Part shown: positions 1 to 5,006 of the stretch, piece by piece
How the letters are laid out: each line of letters opens with the position of its first letter
How positions within the stretch are numbered: the first letter of the stretch is position 1
NCBI GenBank assembly: GCA_947505995.1
Contig: CANNNB010000185.1
Coordinates: 1-5,006, forward strand
Reading direction: 5' to 3'
DNA length: 5,006 nucleotides
Origin: Comamonadaceae bacterium
Lineage (GTDB): Bacteria > Pseudomonadota > Gammaproteobacteria > Burkholderiales > Burkholderiaceae
The notes under the pieces: generated by a model
Told to the model about the DNA's origin: nothing
The model's database searches: none
Seen by the model: the letters and a program-made list of their open reading frames with translations, nothing else
Made by a program: the position numbers and the translations under genes

Positions 1-428
1 AAGCTGCACATGGTGCGGTCGTTGACCAACAACACAGGCGCATCGGCGCATGCGCCTTGGCATTCACTGGGCTGCAAAGTAAACAGGCCATCAGCGGTCG
101 TTTCACCCACTTGAATGCCCAATCGCTTTTGCAAATGAACCAGGGCTTGTTGACCACCATGCAACTGGCAAGGCAAATTGTTGCAAACGTTCAGCTTGAA
201 TTTGCCCAATTTTTGCTGGTTGTACATGTTGTAAAAAGTGGTGACTTCGTGCACAGCCATGGGGGCCATGCCCAGGTAGTCGGCCACAACTTTTTCACTC
301 TCGGCGCTGACCCAACCGAGTTCTTGTTGCACGATGGACAAGCAAGCCATGACAGCTGATTGCTTTTGATCGGCAGGAAATTTGGCCACTTCGCGATCGA
401 AGCGGGCTTTGGTCGCATCAGAGATCAT
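1..428 (-). CDS. nuoE: NADH-quinone oxidoreductase subunit E (NuoE, 24 kDa type), 3' end cut by the window edge
   Basis: Peripheral-arm subunit of respiratory complex I, carrying a [2Fe-2S] cluster (N1a) next to the NADH/FMN-binding NuoF. I translated this frame directly: 142 codons are visible from the ATG, and the frame runs open off the left edge. The thioredoxin-like ferredoxin ligands are all present: Cys82 and Cys87 (C-x4-C, in VCNNLPCQL) and Cys123 and Cys127 (C-x3-C, in [10 protein letters not shown]). The N-terminal helical region includes VTTFYNMY at residues 62-69, typical of the family. Betaproteobacterial NuoE is usually about 155-170 residues, so some 15-25 residues are missing at the C-terminus. 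The ATG overlaps the nuoD stop as ATGA (428-425), and a strong GGAGAG Shine-Dalgarno lies 8 nt upstream inside nuoD, which fixes the start. nuoF is expected next, outside the window. Confidence 0.96.
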   Translation of the reverse strand, partial: MISDATKARFDREVAKFPADQKQSAVMACLSIVQQELGWVSAESEKVVADYLGMAPMAVHEVTTFYNMYNQQKLGKFKLNVCNNLPCQLHGGQQALVHLQKRLGIQVGETTADGLFTLQPSECQGACADAPVLLVNDRTMCS

Positions 429-1678
429 CGATCAATCTCTCCAAACACAATGTCCATGGTTCCAATGATGGCCACTGCGTCGGCCAACATGTGGCCACGG
501 GCCATTTCATCAAGGGTCGCCAGATGGGCATAGCCCGGGGCACGGATTTTTAAGCGGTAAGGCTTGTTGGCGCCATCGCTCACAATGTAAATACCAAACT
601 CCCCTTTGGGGTGTTCAACAGCAGCATAAGCCTGGCCTTCGGGCACATGAAAGCCTTCAGTGAAAAGTTTGAAGTGGTGAATCAAACCTTCCATGTTGGT
701 TTTCATGGCTTCGCGCGAGGGCGGCGCAATTTTGTGATTGTCAGTAATCACAGGGCCATGATTGACGCGCAACCACTTGATACATTGCTGAATGATGCGG
801 TTGGATTCACGCATTTCTTGCATGCGCACCAAGTAGCGGTCGTAGCTATCGCCAGATTTACCAACAGGCACATCAAATTCAATTTCAGAATAAACATCGT
901 AGGGCTGGGTTTTACGCAAATCCCAAGCAATACCTGAGCCGCGCAGCATAGGACCGGTCATGCCCAAGTTCAAAGCTCGCTCTGGCTTGACGACGCCAAT
1001 GCCCACAGTTCGCTGCTTCCAGATACGGTTGTCGGTGAGCAAAGTTTCGTACTCATCGATGCAATGTGGGAAGCGATTTGTAAAGTCTTCAATGAAATCG
1101 AGCAAAGAGCCTTGGCGGTTGACATTCAATTCTGCAATGGCCTTGGCATTGCGAATTTTGTTGACTTGATATTGCGCCATGCTTTCTGGCAAGTCGCGGT
1201 ACACACCGCCGGGACGGAAATAAGCCGCATGCATTCGTGCGCCCGAAACCGCTTCGTACATGTCGAACAAGTCTTCACGTTCGCGGAATGCATAGATCAG
1301 GACTGTGGAGCTGCCGCAATCATTGGCGTGAGATCCCAGCCACATGAGGTGGTTGAGCAGTCGCGTGATTTCGGAGAACATGACGCGGATGTACTGGGCT
1401 CGCTTGGGCACCTCAAGGCCAAGCAACTTTTCAATGGCCAGGCAATAGGCATGCTCGTTGCACATCATGGACACATAATCCAATCGATCCATGTAAGGCA
1501 AGGATTGGATATAAGTTTTGGTTTCAGCCAACTTTTCGGTGGCGCGGTGCAAGAGACCGATGTGAGGATCGGCACGTTGCACAACCTCACCATCAAGTTC
1601 TAGAACCAGTCGAAGAACGCCGTGGGCCGCAGGGTGCTGCGGGCCAAAGTTCAGAGTGTAGTTTTTGATTTCTGCCAT
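425..1678 (-). CDS. nuoD: NADH-quinone oxidoreductase subunit D (NuoD, 49 kDa type)
   Basis: Core subunit of the complex I connecting module. With NuoB it forms the quinone-reduction site, and it descends from the [NiFe]-hydrogenase large subunit. At 417 residues it has the normal length for an unfused proteobacterial NuoD. The N-terminal loop HPAAHG (15-20) contains His19, equivalent to bovine His59, and [13 protein letters not shown] contains Tyr68, equivalent to bovine Tyr108; these are the two quinone-headgroup residues. Asp120 (SHANDCG) corresponds to bovine Asp160, and Arg45 (GLLHR) to bovine Arg85. The C-terminus ends in the usual IVFGEIDR. Start: ATG at 1678, 26 nt after nuoC. The upstream region has only a weak purine match (GGTG) and a small hairpin, so initiation may depend on ribosomes finishing nuoC. 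The stop overlaps the nuoE start. The long open frames antisense to this gene carry no recognisable protein family. Confidence 0.98.
   Translation of the reverse strand: MAEIKNYTLNFGPQHPAAHGVLRLVLELDGEVVQRADPHIGLLHRATEKLAETKTYIQSLPYMDRLDYVSMMCNEHAYCLAIEKLLGLEVPKRAQYIRVMFSEITRLLNHLMWLGSHANDCGSSTVLIYAFREREDLFDMYEAVSGARMHAAYFRPGGVYRDLPESMAQYQVNKIRNAKAIAELNVNRQGSLLDFIEDFTNRFPHCIDEYETLLTDNRIWKQRTVGIGVVKPERALNLGMTGPMLRGSGIAWDLRKTQPYDVYSEIEFDVPVGKSGDSYDRYLVRMQEMRESNRIIQQCIKWLRVNHGPVITDNHKIAPPSREAMKTNMEGLIHHFKLFTEGFHVPEGQAYAAVEHPKGEFGIYIVSDGANKPYRLKIRAPGYAHLATLDEMARGHMLADAVAIIGTMDIVFGEIDR
437..442 (-). promoter_or_regulatory. Ribosome binding site of nuoE inside the end of nuoD
   Basis: GGAGAG on the minus strand, 8 nt before the nuoE ATG at 428. 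It is one of the strongest Shine-Dalgarno sequences in the window and lies within the last codons of nuoD. Together with the ATGA overlap it suggests that nuoE is translated both by coupling and by direct ribosome entry. Confidence 0.75.
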
Positions 1679-1691
1679 GTTGAATCACACC

Positions 1692-1705
1692 AGCGCTAAA
1701 GCGCT
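1692..1705 (-). other. Small hairpin at the nuoC stop / nuoD leader
   Basis: The minus-strand RNA reads AGCGC-UUUA-GCGCU, a perfect 5-bp GC-rich stem with a 4-nt loop. It begins on the last base of the nuoC stop codon and ends 13 nt before the nuoD ATG. No U-run follows, so it is not an intrinsic terminator. A role in nuoC-nuoD translational coupling or mRNA processing is possible but is inference only; a stem this short may also be chance. Confidence 0.4.
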
Positions 1706-2310
1706 TAGTGCAGACCTCCGTATTTTTCTTCTCGGATGATCCGGGGGGTGATTTCGCGTGGCTCGATGGAGACGGGCTCGTAAATCACACGAGCGCGCTC
1801 TGCGTCATATCGCATCTCGACATGACCCGAGATGGGAAAATCTTTGCGGAAAGGATGTCCAATGAAACCATAGTCTGTGAGGATGCGACGTAAATCTTGG
1901 TGCCCCTCAAACACAATGCCAAACAAGTCAAAGGCTTCACGCTCATACCAGTTGGCCGAGTTCCACAAAAAATTGACTGAGTTAACCAAGGGCAAGTCGT
2001 CATCGGGGCAAAGCACCATAACCCGAACTCGCTGATTCAAGCTCACAGACAATAAGTGAACCACAATCCCAAAGCGGGGACCGTCAGTTCCAATTTCGCG
2101 GTAGGTTGAATAGTCCATGCCGCAAATATCAAGGAGTTGTTCGAATTTGCAAACTGGTGCATCACGCAAGGTTTGCATCACGCTCAGATAATTAACGTCT
2201 GACACTTTGATTGTGACCTCACCCAAGGCCACTGAGACTTCGGAAACTTGCGAACCTAAAATTTGAATCAGGTTTTGTTGAAGTTGCTCGGGGTGAATAG
2301 AAAAAGTCAT
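1705..2310 (-). CDS. nuoC: NADH-quinone oxidoreductase subunit C (NuoC, 30 kDa type)
   Basis: Peripheral-arm subunit of complex I that packs against NuoD in the connecting module; it binds no cofactor. The protein is 201 residues from the chosen start, matching the usual ~200 of betaproteobacterial NuoC. The family signature lies at residues 122-159: [11 protein letters not shown], then [14 protein letters not shown], then GHPFRKDFP. The C-terminal IEPREITPR is also typical. The frame could extend upstream to an ATG at 2334, but that would overlap nuoB by 14 nt. I chose the ATG at 2310 because the protein then begins like its relatives ([10 protein letters not shown]) and a purine stretch (GAAAGA) sits a few bases upstream, overlapping the nuoB stop. 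The gap to nuoB is 10 nt. Unlike E. coli, nuoC is not fused to nuoD. Confidence 0.96.
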   Translation of the reverse strand: MTFSIHPEQLQQNLIQILGSQVSEVSVALGEVTIKVSDVNYLSVMQTLRDAPVCKFEQLLDICGMDYSTYREIGTDGPRFGIVVHLLSVSLNQRVRVMVLCPDDDLPLVNSVNFLWNSANWYEREAFDLFGIVFEGHQDLRRILTDYGFIGHPFRKDFPISGHVEMRYDAERARVIYEPVSIEPREITPRIIREEKYGGLH

Positions 2311-2320
2311 GTTGATTCTT

Positions 2321-2800
2321 TCAAACTCGAGCAATGGTGTTGGTTCGGCGAATTTTTTGCTGTAATTGGATGATGCCGTAAATCAAGGCCTCTGCTGTTG
2401 GCGGGCAACCTGGCACATACACATCAACCGGCACAATGCGATCGCATCCTCGAACCACAGAATAGCTGTAGTGGTAATAGCCGCCGCCGTTGGCACAAGA
2501 GCCCATGGAAATGACCCAGCGAGGTTCTGACATTTGGTCATAGACCTTGCGCAAAGCAGGCGCCATTTTGTTGGTCAGGGTACCGGCCACGATCATCAAA
2601 TCACTTTGACGAGGACTGGCACGGAAAACTTCTGCGCCGAAACGAGCCAAGTCGTAGCGGGCTGTAGCGGCATGCATCATTTCGACAGCACAGCATGCCA
2701 AGCCGAAAGTCATGGGCCACAAGGAACCCGTTTTGGCCCAATTGACTACAGAGTCGTAACTTGTAGTAATGAAGCCTTCTTTCATCACGCCTTCAATCAT
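2321..2800 (-). CDS. nuoB: NADH-quinone oxidoreductase subunit B (NuoB, PSST type)
   Basis: Core subunit of complex I holding the terminal [4Fe-4S] cluster N2, which passes electrons to quinone at the NuoB-NuoD interface. The 159-residue length is typical of betaproteobacteria. All four N2 ligands are present: the adjacent pair Cys36-Cys37 ([11 protein letters not shown]), Cys102 ([11 protein letters not shown]) and Cys132 ([12 protein letters not shown]). The segment SPRQSD (62-67) and the C-terminal region [11 protein letters not shown] are also standard. The start at ATG 2800 is supported by an AAGGA Shine-Dalgarno 8 nt upstream. The 64-nt gap to nuoA is the longest within the nuo genes seen here; I see no terminator or convincing promoter in it. 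Confidence 0.98.
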   Translation of the reverse strand: MIEGVMKEGFITTSYDSVVNWAKTGSLWPMTFGLACCAVEMMHAATARYDLARFGAEVFRASPRQSDLMIVAGTLTNKMAPALRKVYDQMSEPRWVISMGSCANGGGYYHYSYSVVRGCDRIVPVDVYVPGCPPTAEALIYGIIQLQQKIRRTNTIARV

Positions 2801-2808
2801 TTCTCACA

Positions 2809-2813
2809 TCCTT
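2809..2813 (-). promoter_or_regulatory. Ribosome binding site of nuoB
   Basis: AAGGA on the minus strand, 8 nt before the nuoB ATG at 2800. It confirms that start and shows that nuoB has its own ribosome entry despite the 64-nt gap after nuoA. Confidence 0.7.
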
Positions 2814-2864
2814 GTTGAAGCAGACATTCAGTTCAAATTATTTTCAAGACGCACGGTTCTGGAA

Positions 2865-3227
2865 TTACTCCCAGTCGAGTGCACCCTTTTTCCACTCGTA
2901 GACAAAACCCACCACCAAAATGCTTAAGAAAATAACGACCCCTACGAAACCCGCAAGGCCTACCTCTTTGAGCGCAACGGCCCATGGAAAAAGAAACGCA
3001 ATTTCAAGGTCAAACAAAATGAACAAGATTGCAACCAAGTAGTAGCGAACGTCAAATTTCATCCGCGCATCTTCGAAAGCTTCGAAGCCGCATTCGTAAG
3101 GAGAGTTTTTGGCGGCATCAGGACGATTAGGGCCAAGAATATAGCCCAACACCTGAGGGATGACGCCGATGGCCAAGCCCACCAAAATGAACAACAAGAT
3201 AGGAAGGTATTGGTCGAGATTGATCAT
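2865..3227 (-). CDS. nuoA: NADH-quinone oxidoreductase subunit A (NuoA, ND3 type)
   Basis: Small membrane subunit of complex I at the junction of the arms, lining the quinone entry and the first proton path. At 120 residues it has the normal length. Three transmembrane helices are apparent at about 8-30, 62-84 and 90-110. The cytoplasmic loop between helices 1 and 2 holds YECGFE with Cys46, equivalent to the switchable ND3 cysteine of mitochondria. Helix 2 begins after [13 protein letters not shown] and carries Asp73 and Glu75, which match the conserved acidic pair of E. coli NuoA (Asp79, Glu81). The protein ends WKKGALDWE, typical of Burkholderiales. An in-frame TAG lies 6 nt upstream of the ATG at 3227, so the start cannot be further upstream. 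The nearest purine run, AGAAG, is only 3 nt from the ATG, an unusually short spacing. It is the first nuo gene and follows a tRNA and a stable stem-loop. Confidence 0.98.
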   Translation of the reverse strand: MINLDQYLPILLFILVGLAIGVIPQVLGYILGPNRPDAAKNSPYECGFEAFEDARMKFDVRYYLVAILFILFDLEIAFLFPWAVALKEVGLAGFVGVVIFLSILVVGFVYEWKKGALDWE

Positions 3228-3244
3228 GGACTTCTATCGATGGG

Positions 3245-3274
3245 GAGACGCCGAATGCAAACATTCAGCGTCTC
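3245..3274 (-). promoter_or_regulatory. Stable 13-bp stem-loop between tRNA-Leu and nuoA
   Basis: In minus-strand RNA, GAGACGCUGAAUG pairs with CAUUCGGCGUCUC around a UUUG loop. This gives 13 continuous pairs with one internal U-G wobble. In plus-strand RNA the same position is a C-A mismatch, so the fold is better in the direction in which the genes are transcribed. It starts 5 nt after the tRNA CCA (linker ACAAA) and ends 17 nt before the nuoA ATG. The minus-strand sequence after it begins CCCC, with no U-run, so it is not a classical terminator. It could cap and protect the nuo mRNA 5' end after tRNA processing, or tune read-through; that function is inferred. Confidence 0.7.
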
Positions 3275-3279
3275 TTTGT

Positions 3280-3364
3280 TGGTGCCGTCGGCGAGACTCG
3301 AACTCGCACAGCTTTCGCCACTACCCCCTCAAGATAGCGTGTCTACCAATTTCACCACGACGGC
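3280..3364 (-). tRNA. leuU: tRNA-Leu (anticodon GAG)
   Basis: An 85-nt class II tRNA that folds completely by hand. The acceptor stem GCCGTCG/CGACGGC has seven perfect pairs. The D arm is GTG/CAC with GG in its loop. The anticodon stem CTATC/GGTAG has one T-G wobble, and its loop TTGAGGG holds anticodon GAG at 3330-3328. The long variable arm (TGGCGAAAGCTGT) is typical of leucine. The T stem GCGAG/CTCGC has loop TTCGAGT. The discriminator is A73, and CCA is encoded at 3282-3280. It reads CUC and CUU leucine codons. secG lies upstream and nuoA 52 nt downstream. E. coli also has a tRNA-Leu(GAG), leuU, next to secG, so this linkage is old; the symbol is given by that analogy. Confidence 0.97.
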
Positions 3365-3391
3365 GGTATTTTGCTCCGATGGCATGAGGTT

Positions 3392-3403
3392 TCCACAAGT
3401 GGA
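3392..3403. repeat. Short palindrome TCCAC-AA-GTGGA in the tRNA leader
   Basis: Two 5-bp arms, TCCAC and GTGGA, flank a 2-bp centre, 28 nt upstream of the mature tRNA 5' end. On the plus strand it is followed by TTTTT and so resembles a very small terminator, but no plus-strand gene needs one. It could be a protein site or a leader hairpin; chance is also possible. Confidence 0.3.
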
Positions 3404-3428
3404 TTTTTGGCGCTCAGAACAACTTATA

Positions 3429-3465
3429 GTTTACCCCTAAACAGGAACATTCTTTCGGGGTAAAC
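3429..3465. repeat. 9-bp perfect inverted repeat GTTTACCCC / GGGGTAAAC
   Basis: The arms lie at 3429-3437 and 3457-3465, separated by 19 bp, with equivalent half-site positions 28 bp apart. On the minus strand the promoter-proximal arm abuts the TATAAG box directly, so the repeat covers the region where the -35 element would be. It could be an operator for a dimeric regulator or the stem of an RNA hairpin at the end of the secG transcript. No U-run follows on the minus strand, which weakens the terminator reading. A perfect 18-base match in AT/GC-mixed sequence is unlikely to be pure chance, but its role is unknown. Confidence 0.55.
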
Positions 3466-3477
3466 ACCAAAATTTGT

Positions 3478-3495
3478 GACCTTCATCAAGAAGTC
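3478..3495 (-). terminator. Weak terminator-like hairpin after secG
   Basis: Minus-strand GACTTC-TTGAT-GAA(G)GTC forms a 6-bp stem with one bulged G, followed by ACAAATTTT. It lies 17 nt after the secG stop. The stem is AT-mixed and the T-run is short and displaced, so at best it would be a leaky terminator for the pnp-tpiA-secG transcript. Confidence 0.25.
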
Positions 3496-3512
3496 AAAAT
3501 CAGCCAGATTTC

Positions 3513-3893
3513 TTACTTTGAACTTGCAGGCGCAGTGGGTGTGGCAGGTGCGTTGCCAGGAATTTGAGAAGCCGTGCTGTTGTCAACAGGTGCTGGCTTC
3601 ACATTTGGGGCAAGTACAGATGTACCTTCCAGAACGCTGCTGGAAGAAGTAGGTCTAAGGTTACCAAAGTAAGCCAACATCAGGGTTGTTACAAAAAATA
3701 CAGCCGCCAAAACAGCCGTGGTGCGCGACAAGAAATTGGCACCCCCTGATGCGCCAAACAAACTGCCAGAACTGCCACTGCCGAAGGCTGCACCCATGTC
3801 GGCGCCTTTGCCGTGTTGCACCAAGATCAGTCCAATCATGGACAAGGCCGACAACATCTGTACAGCCAAAATTACGGTGATCATTGCATTCAT
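3513..3893 (-). CDS. secG: Protein translocase subunit SecG
   Basis: Small inner-membrane subunit of the SecYEG channel, which aids SecA-driven protein export. Two transmembrane helices are seen at about 5-25 and 58-76. Between them is the conserved Gly-rich cytoplasmic loop starting QHGKGADMGAAFG (26-38) and continuing to LFGASGGANFLSR. From the ATG at 3893 the protein is 126 residues, longer than the 110 of E. coli. The extra length is a Pro/Ala/Ser/Thr-rich, probably disordered C-terminal tail (about 79-126). The frame stays open to a TTG at 3905, but the ATG at 3893 is preferred because GGAG sits 6 nt upstream and overlaps that TTG. It follows tpiA by 46 nt, with no terminator seen between them, and precedes tRNA-Leu as in other proteobacteria. 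Confidence 0.95.
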   Translation of the reverse strand: MNAMITVILAVQMLSALSMIGLILVQHGKGADMGAAFGSGSSGSLFGASGGANFLSRTTAVLAAVFFVTTLMLAYFGNLRPTSSSSVLEGTSVLAPNVKPAPVDNSTASQIPGNAPATPTAPASSK

Positions 3894-3899
3894 GTTTCG

Positions 3900-3903
3900 C
3901 TCC
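3900..3903 (-). promoter_or_regulatory. Ribosome binding site deciding the secG start
   Basis: GGAG on the minus strand, 6 nt before the ATG at 3893. It overlaps the in-frame TTG at 3905-3903, which therefore cannot be the start that this site serves. Confidence 0.7.
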
Positions 3904-3939
3904 AAATCAAATTATCTTCTGTCAAAAGTTCAGACCTGC

Positions 3940-4695
3940 CTAAACAGTTGCTGAACCCGCAGCCATGATGGCCAAAAAGTCTGACGGCTTAAGGGCTGCG
4001 CCCCCTACTAAGCCACCATCAATGTCAGGTTGCGCCAATAAATGCGCGGCATTGGCAGCGTTCATGCTGCCCCCATACAAAATGGAAACACGTTCTGAGT
4101 GCGAAGTTGCAGCTTTCAGCTGCGCCCGCAATACCGAGTGGACTTCTTGGGCCTGCTCTGGCGATGCGGTACGACCTGTACCAATTGCCCAAACAGGCTC
4201 ATAAGCCACCACAATTTCACTGATGCAATGTCCATTGGTCTGAATGACAGCTGCCAATTGACGCTTCACCACCTCTTCGGTTTTGCCAGCCTCGCGATCG
4301 GCCAAAGTTTCTCCAACACACACAATGGGTGTGACGCCAGCAGCCAAAGCACGCTGAGCTTTAAGCGCCACAATGACGTCAGATTCCGCGTGATATTGAC
4401 GACGCTCTGAATGACCCACGATGGCATAGCGCACCGCAAAATCTTTCAACATGCTTGCCGAAATTTCGCCGGTGAAAGCACCCACCTCTTGTGCAGACAC
4501 GTCTTGAGAGCCCAAGGCAATGAGGGACTGGCCCGTCAAAAAAGCTTGTACCTGGGCCAAGTAAGCAGCAGGTACGCAGACAGCAGCGAGGCAATTCATG
4601 CCTTTACTGCCATCTAACACCGCTTGCAACAAAGAGGCGTTGGCAGCCAAACTGCCATTCATCTTCCAGTTGCCAGCAATGAGCTTTTTAGACAT
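3940..4695 (-). CDS. tpiA: Triosephosphate isomerase
   Basis: Cytosolic glycolytic and gluconeogenic enzyme that interconverts dihydroxyacetone phosphate and glyceraldehyde 3-phosphate; a (beta/alpha)8 barrel acting as a dimer. From the ATG at 4695 it has 251 residues, normal for the family. The catalytic residues are all present: Asn9 and Lys11 (AGNWKMNG), the electrophile His95 (IVGHSERR) and the base Glu166 ([11 protein letters not shown]), followed by the flexible loop 6. The phosphate-binding motifs YGGSM (207-211) and GLVGGAAL (228-235) close the site. The frame opens at a TTG (4701), but the ATG two codons later is preferred because AGAGA lies 9 nt upstream. It sits 30 nt after pnp and 46 nt before secG, suggesting one transcript. 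Confidence 0.98.
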   Translation of the reverse strand: MSKKLIAGNWKMNGSLAANASLLQAVLDGSKGMNCLAAVCVPAAYLAQVQAFLTGQSLIALGSQDVSAQEVGAFTGEISASMLKDFAVRYAIVGHSERRQYHAESDVIVALKAQRALAAGVTPIVCVGETLADREAGKTEEVVKRQLAAVIQTNGHCISEIVVAYEPVWAIGTGRTASPEQAQEVHSVLRAQLKAATSHSERVSILYGGSMNAANAAHLLAQPDIDGGLVGGAALKPSDFLAIMAAGSATV

Positions 4696-4725
4696 GGTCA
4701 AATTTCTCTAAGCCTTGTTCAAAGA

Positions 4726-5006
4726 TCACTCTGAGTGCGACGGCGCAGCAGGACGCTCGATCAAGGCTTTCATGGACAACTTCACACGGCCTTTTTCGTC
4801 GGTCTCGAGCACTTTGACTTTGACGATCTGACCTTCTTGCAAATAGTCAGAGACTTTTTCAACGCGCTCGTGTGCGATTTGGCTGATGTGCAGCAAACCA
4901 TCTTTGCCGGGCAATAAATTGATCAAAGCACCGAAGTCGAGGAGTTTGGTGACTGGGCCTTCGTAGACCTTGCCGATTTCAACTTCAGCGGTGATTTGCT
5001 CAATGC
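4726..5006 (-). CDS. pnp: Polyribonucleotide nucleotidyltransferase (PNPase), C-terminal S1 domain only; 5' part outside the window
   Basis: PNPase degrades RNA 3' to 5' by phosphorolysis and also acts within RNA degradosomes. Only the last 92 residues are visible, reading [16 protein letters not shown] at the right edge. This is the end of the KH-S1 linker followed by a full S1 RNA-binding domain: [10 protein letters not shown], then [20 protein letters not shown], then the last strand [10 protein letters not shown]. These match the PNPase S1 rather than ribosomal protein S1, given the single domain, the preceding EQITAEVE linker and the immediate stop. The tail after the S1 domain is short ([10 protein letters not shown]). 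The catalytic RNase PH domains and the start lie beyond the window. tpiA begins 30 nt after the stop with no terminator between them. Confidence 0.95.
   Translation of the reverse strand, partial: IEQITAEVEIGKVYEGPVTKLLDFGALINLLPGKDGLLHISQIAHERVEKVSDYLQEGQIVKVKVLETDEKGRVKLSMKALIERPAAPSHSE

Larger units (their letters stand above)
3365..3512 (-). promoter_or_regulatory. secG-tRNA intergenic region; likely site of the promoter for tRNA-Leu and nuo
   Basis: This 148-nt gap is the largest non-coding stretch and the only one upstream of the tRNA with room for a promoter. In transcription order it holds a weak bulged hairpin followed by AAATTTT (from 3495), a 9-bp inverted repeat (3465-3429), a TATAAG box (3428-3423) that is 5 of 6 to the sigma-70 -10 consensus, and a short palindrome (3403-3392). 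No good -35 hexamer sits 16-18 bp upstream of TATAAG, so the promoter would be weak or dependent on an activator. If it is used, transcription would start near 3416 and give a tRNA leader of about 50 nt. The box is a visual match only. Confidence 0.35.

Noticed and set aside
57..359. 100-residue open frame on the plus strand
   Set aside because: It is antisense to nuoE, whose cluster ligands and strong ribosome site make the minus-strand reading certain.
1064..1603. 179-residue open frame on the plus strand, antisense to nuoD
   Set aside because: It lies entirely within nuoD, shows no recognisable family or domain, and such frames are expected opposite a strongly codon-biased gene.
2311..2334. 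Upstream ATG extending nuoC by eight codons into nuoB
   Set aside because: It would overlap nuoB by 14 nt and add residues not typical of NuoC; the ATG at 2310 gives a standard N-terminus.
3245..3280. Plus-strand intrinsic terminator (stem followed by TTTGTT)
   Set aside because: The stem has a C-A mismatch in that direction, and there is no plus-strand gene that would end there.
3280..3364. tRNA-Leu as an integration site for a mobile element
   Set aside because: No integrase gene, no repeated copy of the tRNA 3' end and no foreign-looking DNA is present; the flanks are conserved core genes.
3160..3440. Plus-strand open frames across the tRNA and nuoA start
   Set aside because: They run antisense through a complete tRNA and the start of nuoA and show no protein similarity I recognise.
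3911..3925. Perfect TTGACA (3925-3920) followed by GATAAT (3916-3911) upstream of secG
   Set aside because: The two hexamers are only 3 bp apart, far from the 16-18 bp needed. Each lacks a good partner at the proper distance, so this is not a convincing promoter.

Overview
This is a compact stretch of chromosome from a betaproteobacterium. The protein sequences look most like Burkholderiales, in particular Comamonadaceae-type freshwater lineages. That rests on the wording of NuoA, NuoB and NuoD, on nuoC and nuoD being separate genes rather than the fused nuoCD of E. coli, and on the order tpiA-secG-tRNA-Leu-nuo. GC content, judged by eye, is near 50%, which is modest for that family. The genus cannot be fixed from this window.

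Every gene reads on the minus strand, so the genetic order runs from right to left. It starts with the 3' end of pnp (polynucleotide phosphorylase, S1 domain only; cut by the right edge). Next are tpiA (triosephosphate isomerase), secG (translocase subunit) and a tRNA-Leu(GAG). Then comes the start of the complex I operon: nuoA, nuoB, nuoC, nuoD and a nuoE cut by the left edge. Spacing is tight: 30 nt pnp-tpiA, 46 nt tpiA-secG, 148 nt secG-tRNA, 52 nt tRNA-nuoA, 64 nt nuoA-nuoB, 10 nt nuoB-nuoC, 26 nt nuoC-nuoD, and an ATGA overlap nuoD-nuoE. No stretch of 300 bases lacks a gene.

The Nuo proteins build the peripheral and junction parts of NADH:quinone oxidoreductase. NuoE carries a [2Fe-2S] cluster, NuoB carries cluster N2, NuoC and NuoD form the connecting and quinone-site module, and NuoA is a membrane subunit at the quinone channel. 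All expected cofactor and quinone-site residues that fall inside the window are present. The other genes are housekeeping: RNA turnover, glycolysis and protein export.

The non-coding DNA around the tRNA is the most interesting part. Between the tRNA and nuoA there are only 52 nt, nearly filled by a 13-bp stem-loop that pairs fully only in the minus-strand RNA. That leaves no obvious room for a separate nuo promoter and suggests a tRNA-nuo co-transcript. Upstream of the tRNA, a 9-bp inverted repeat abuts a TATAAG box, the best promoter candidate seen. I found no mobile element, CRISPR array, broken gene or novel system; this is mainly a conserved core region.
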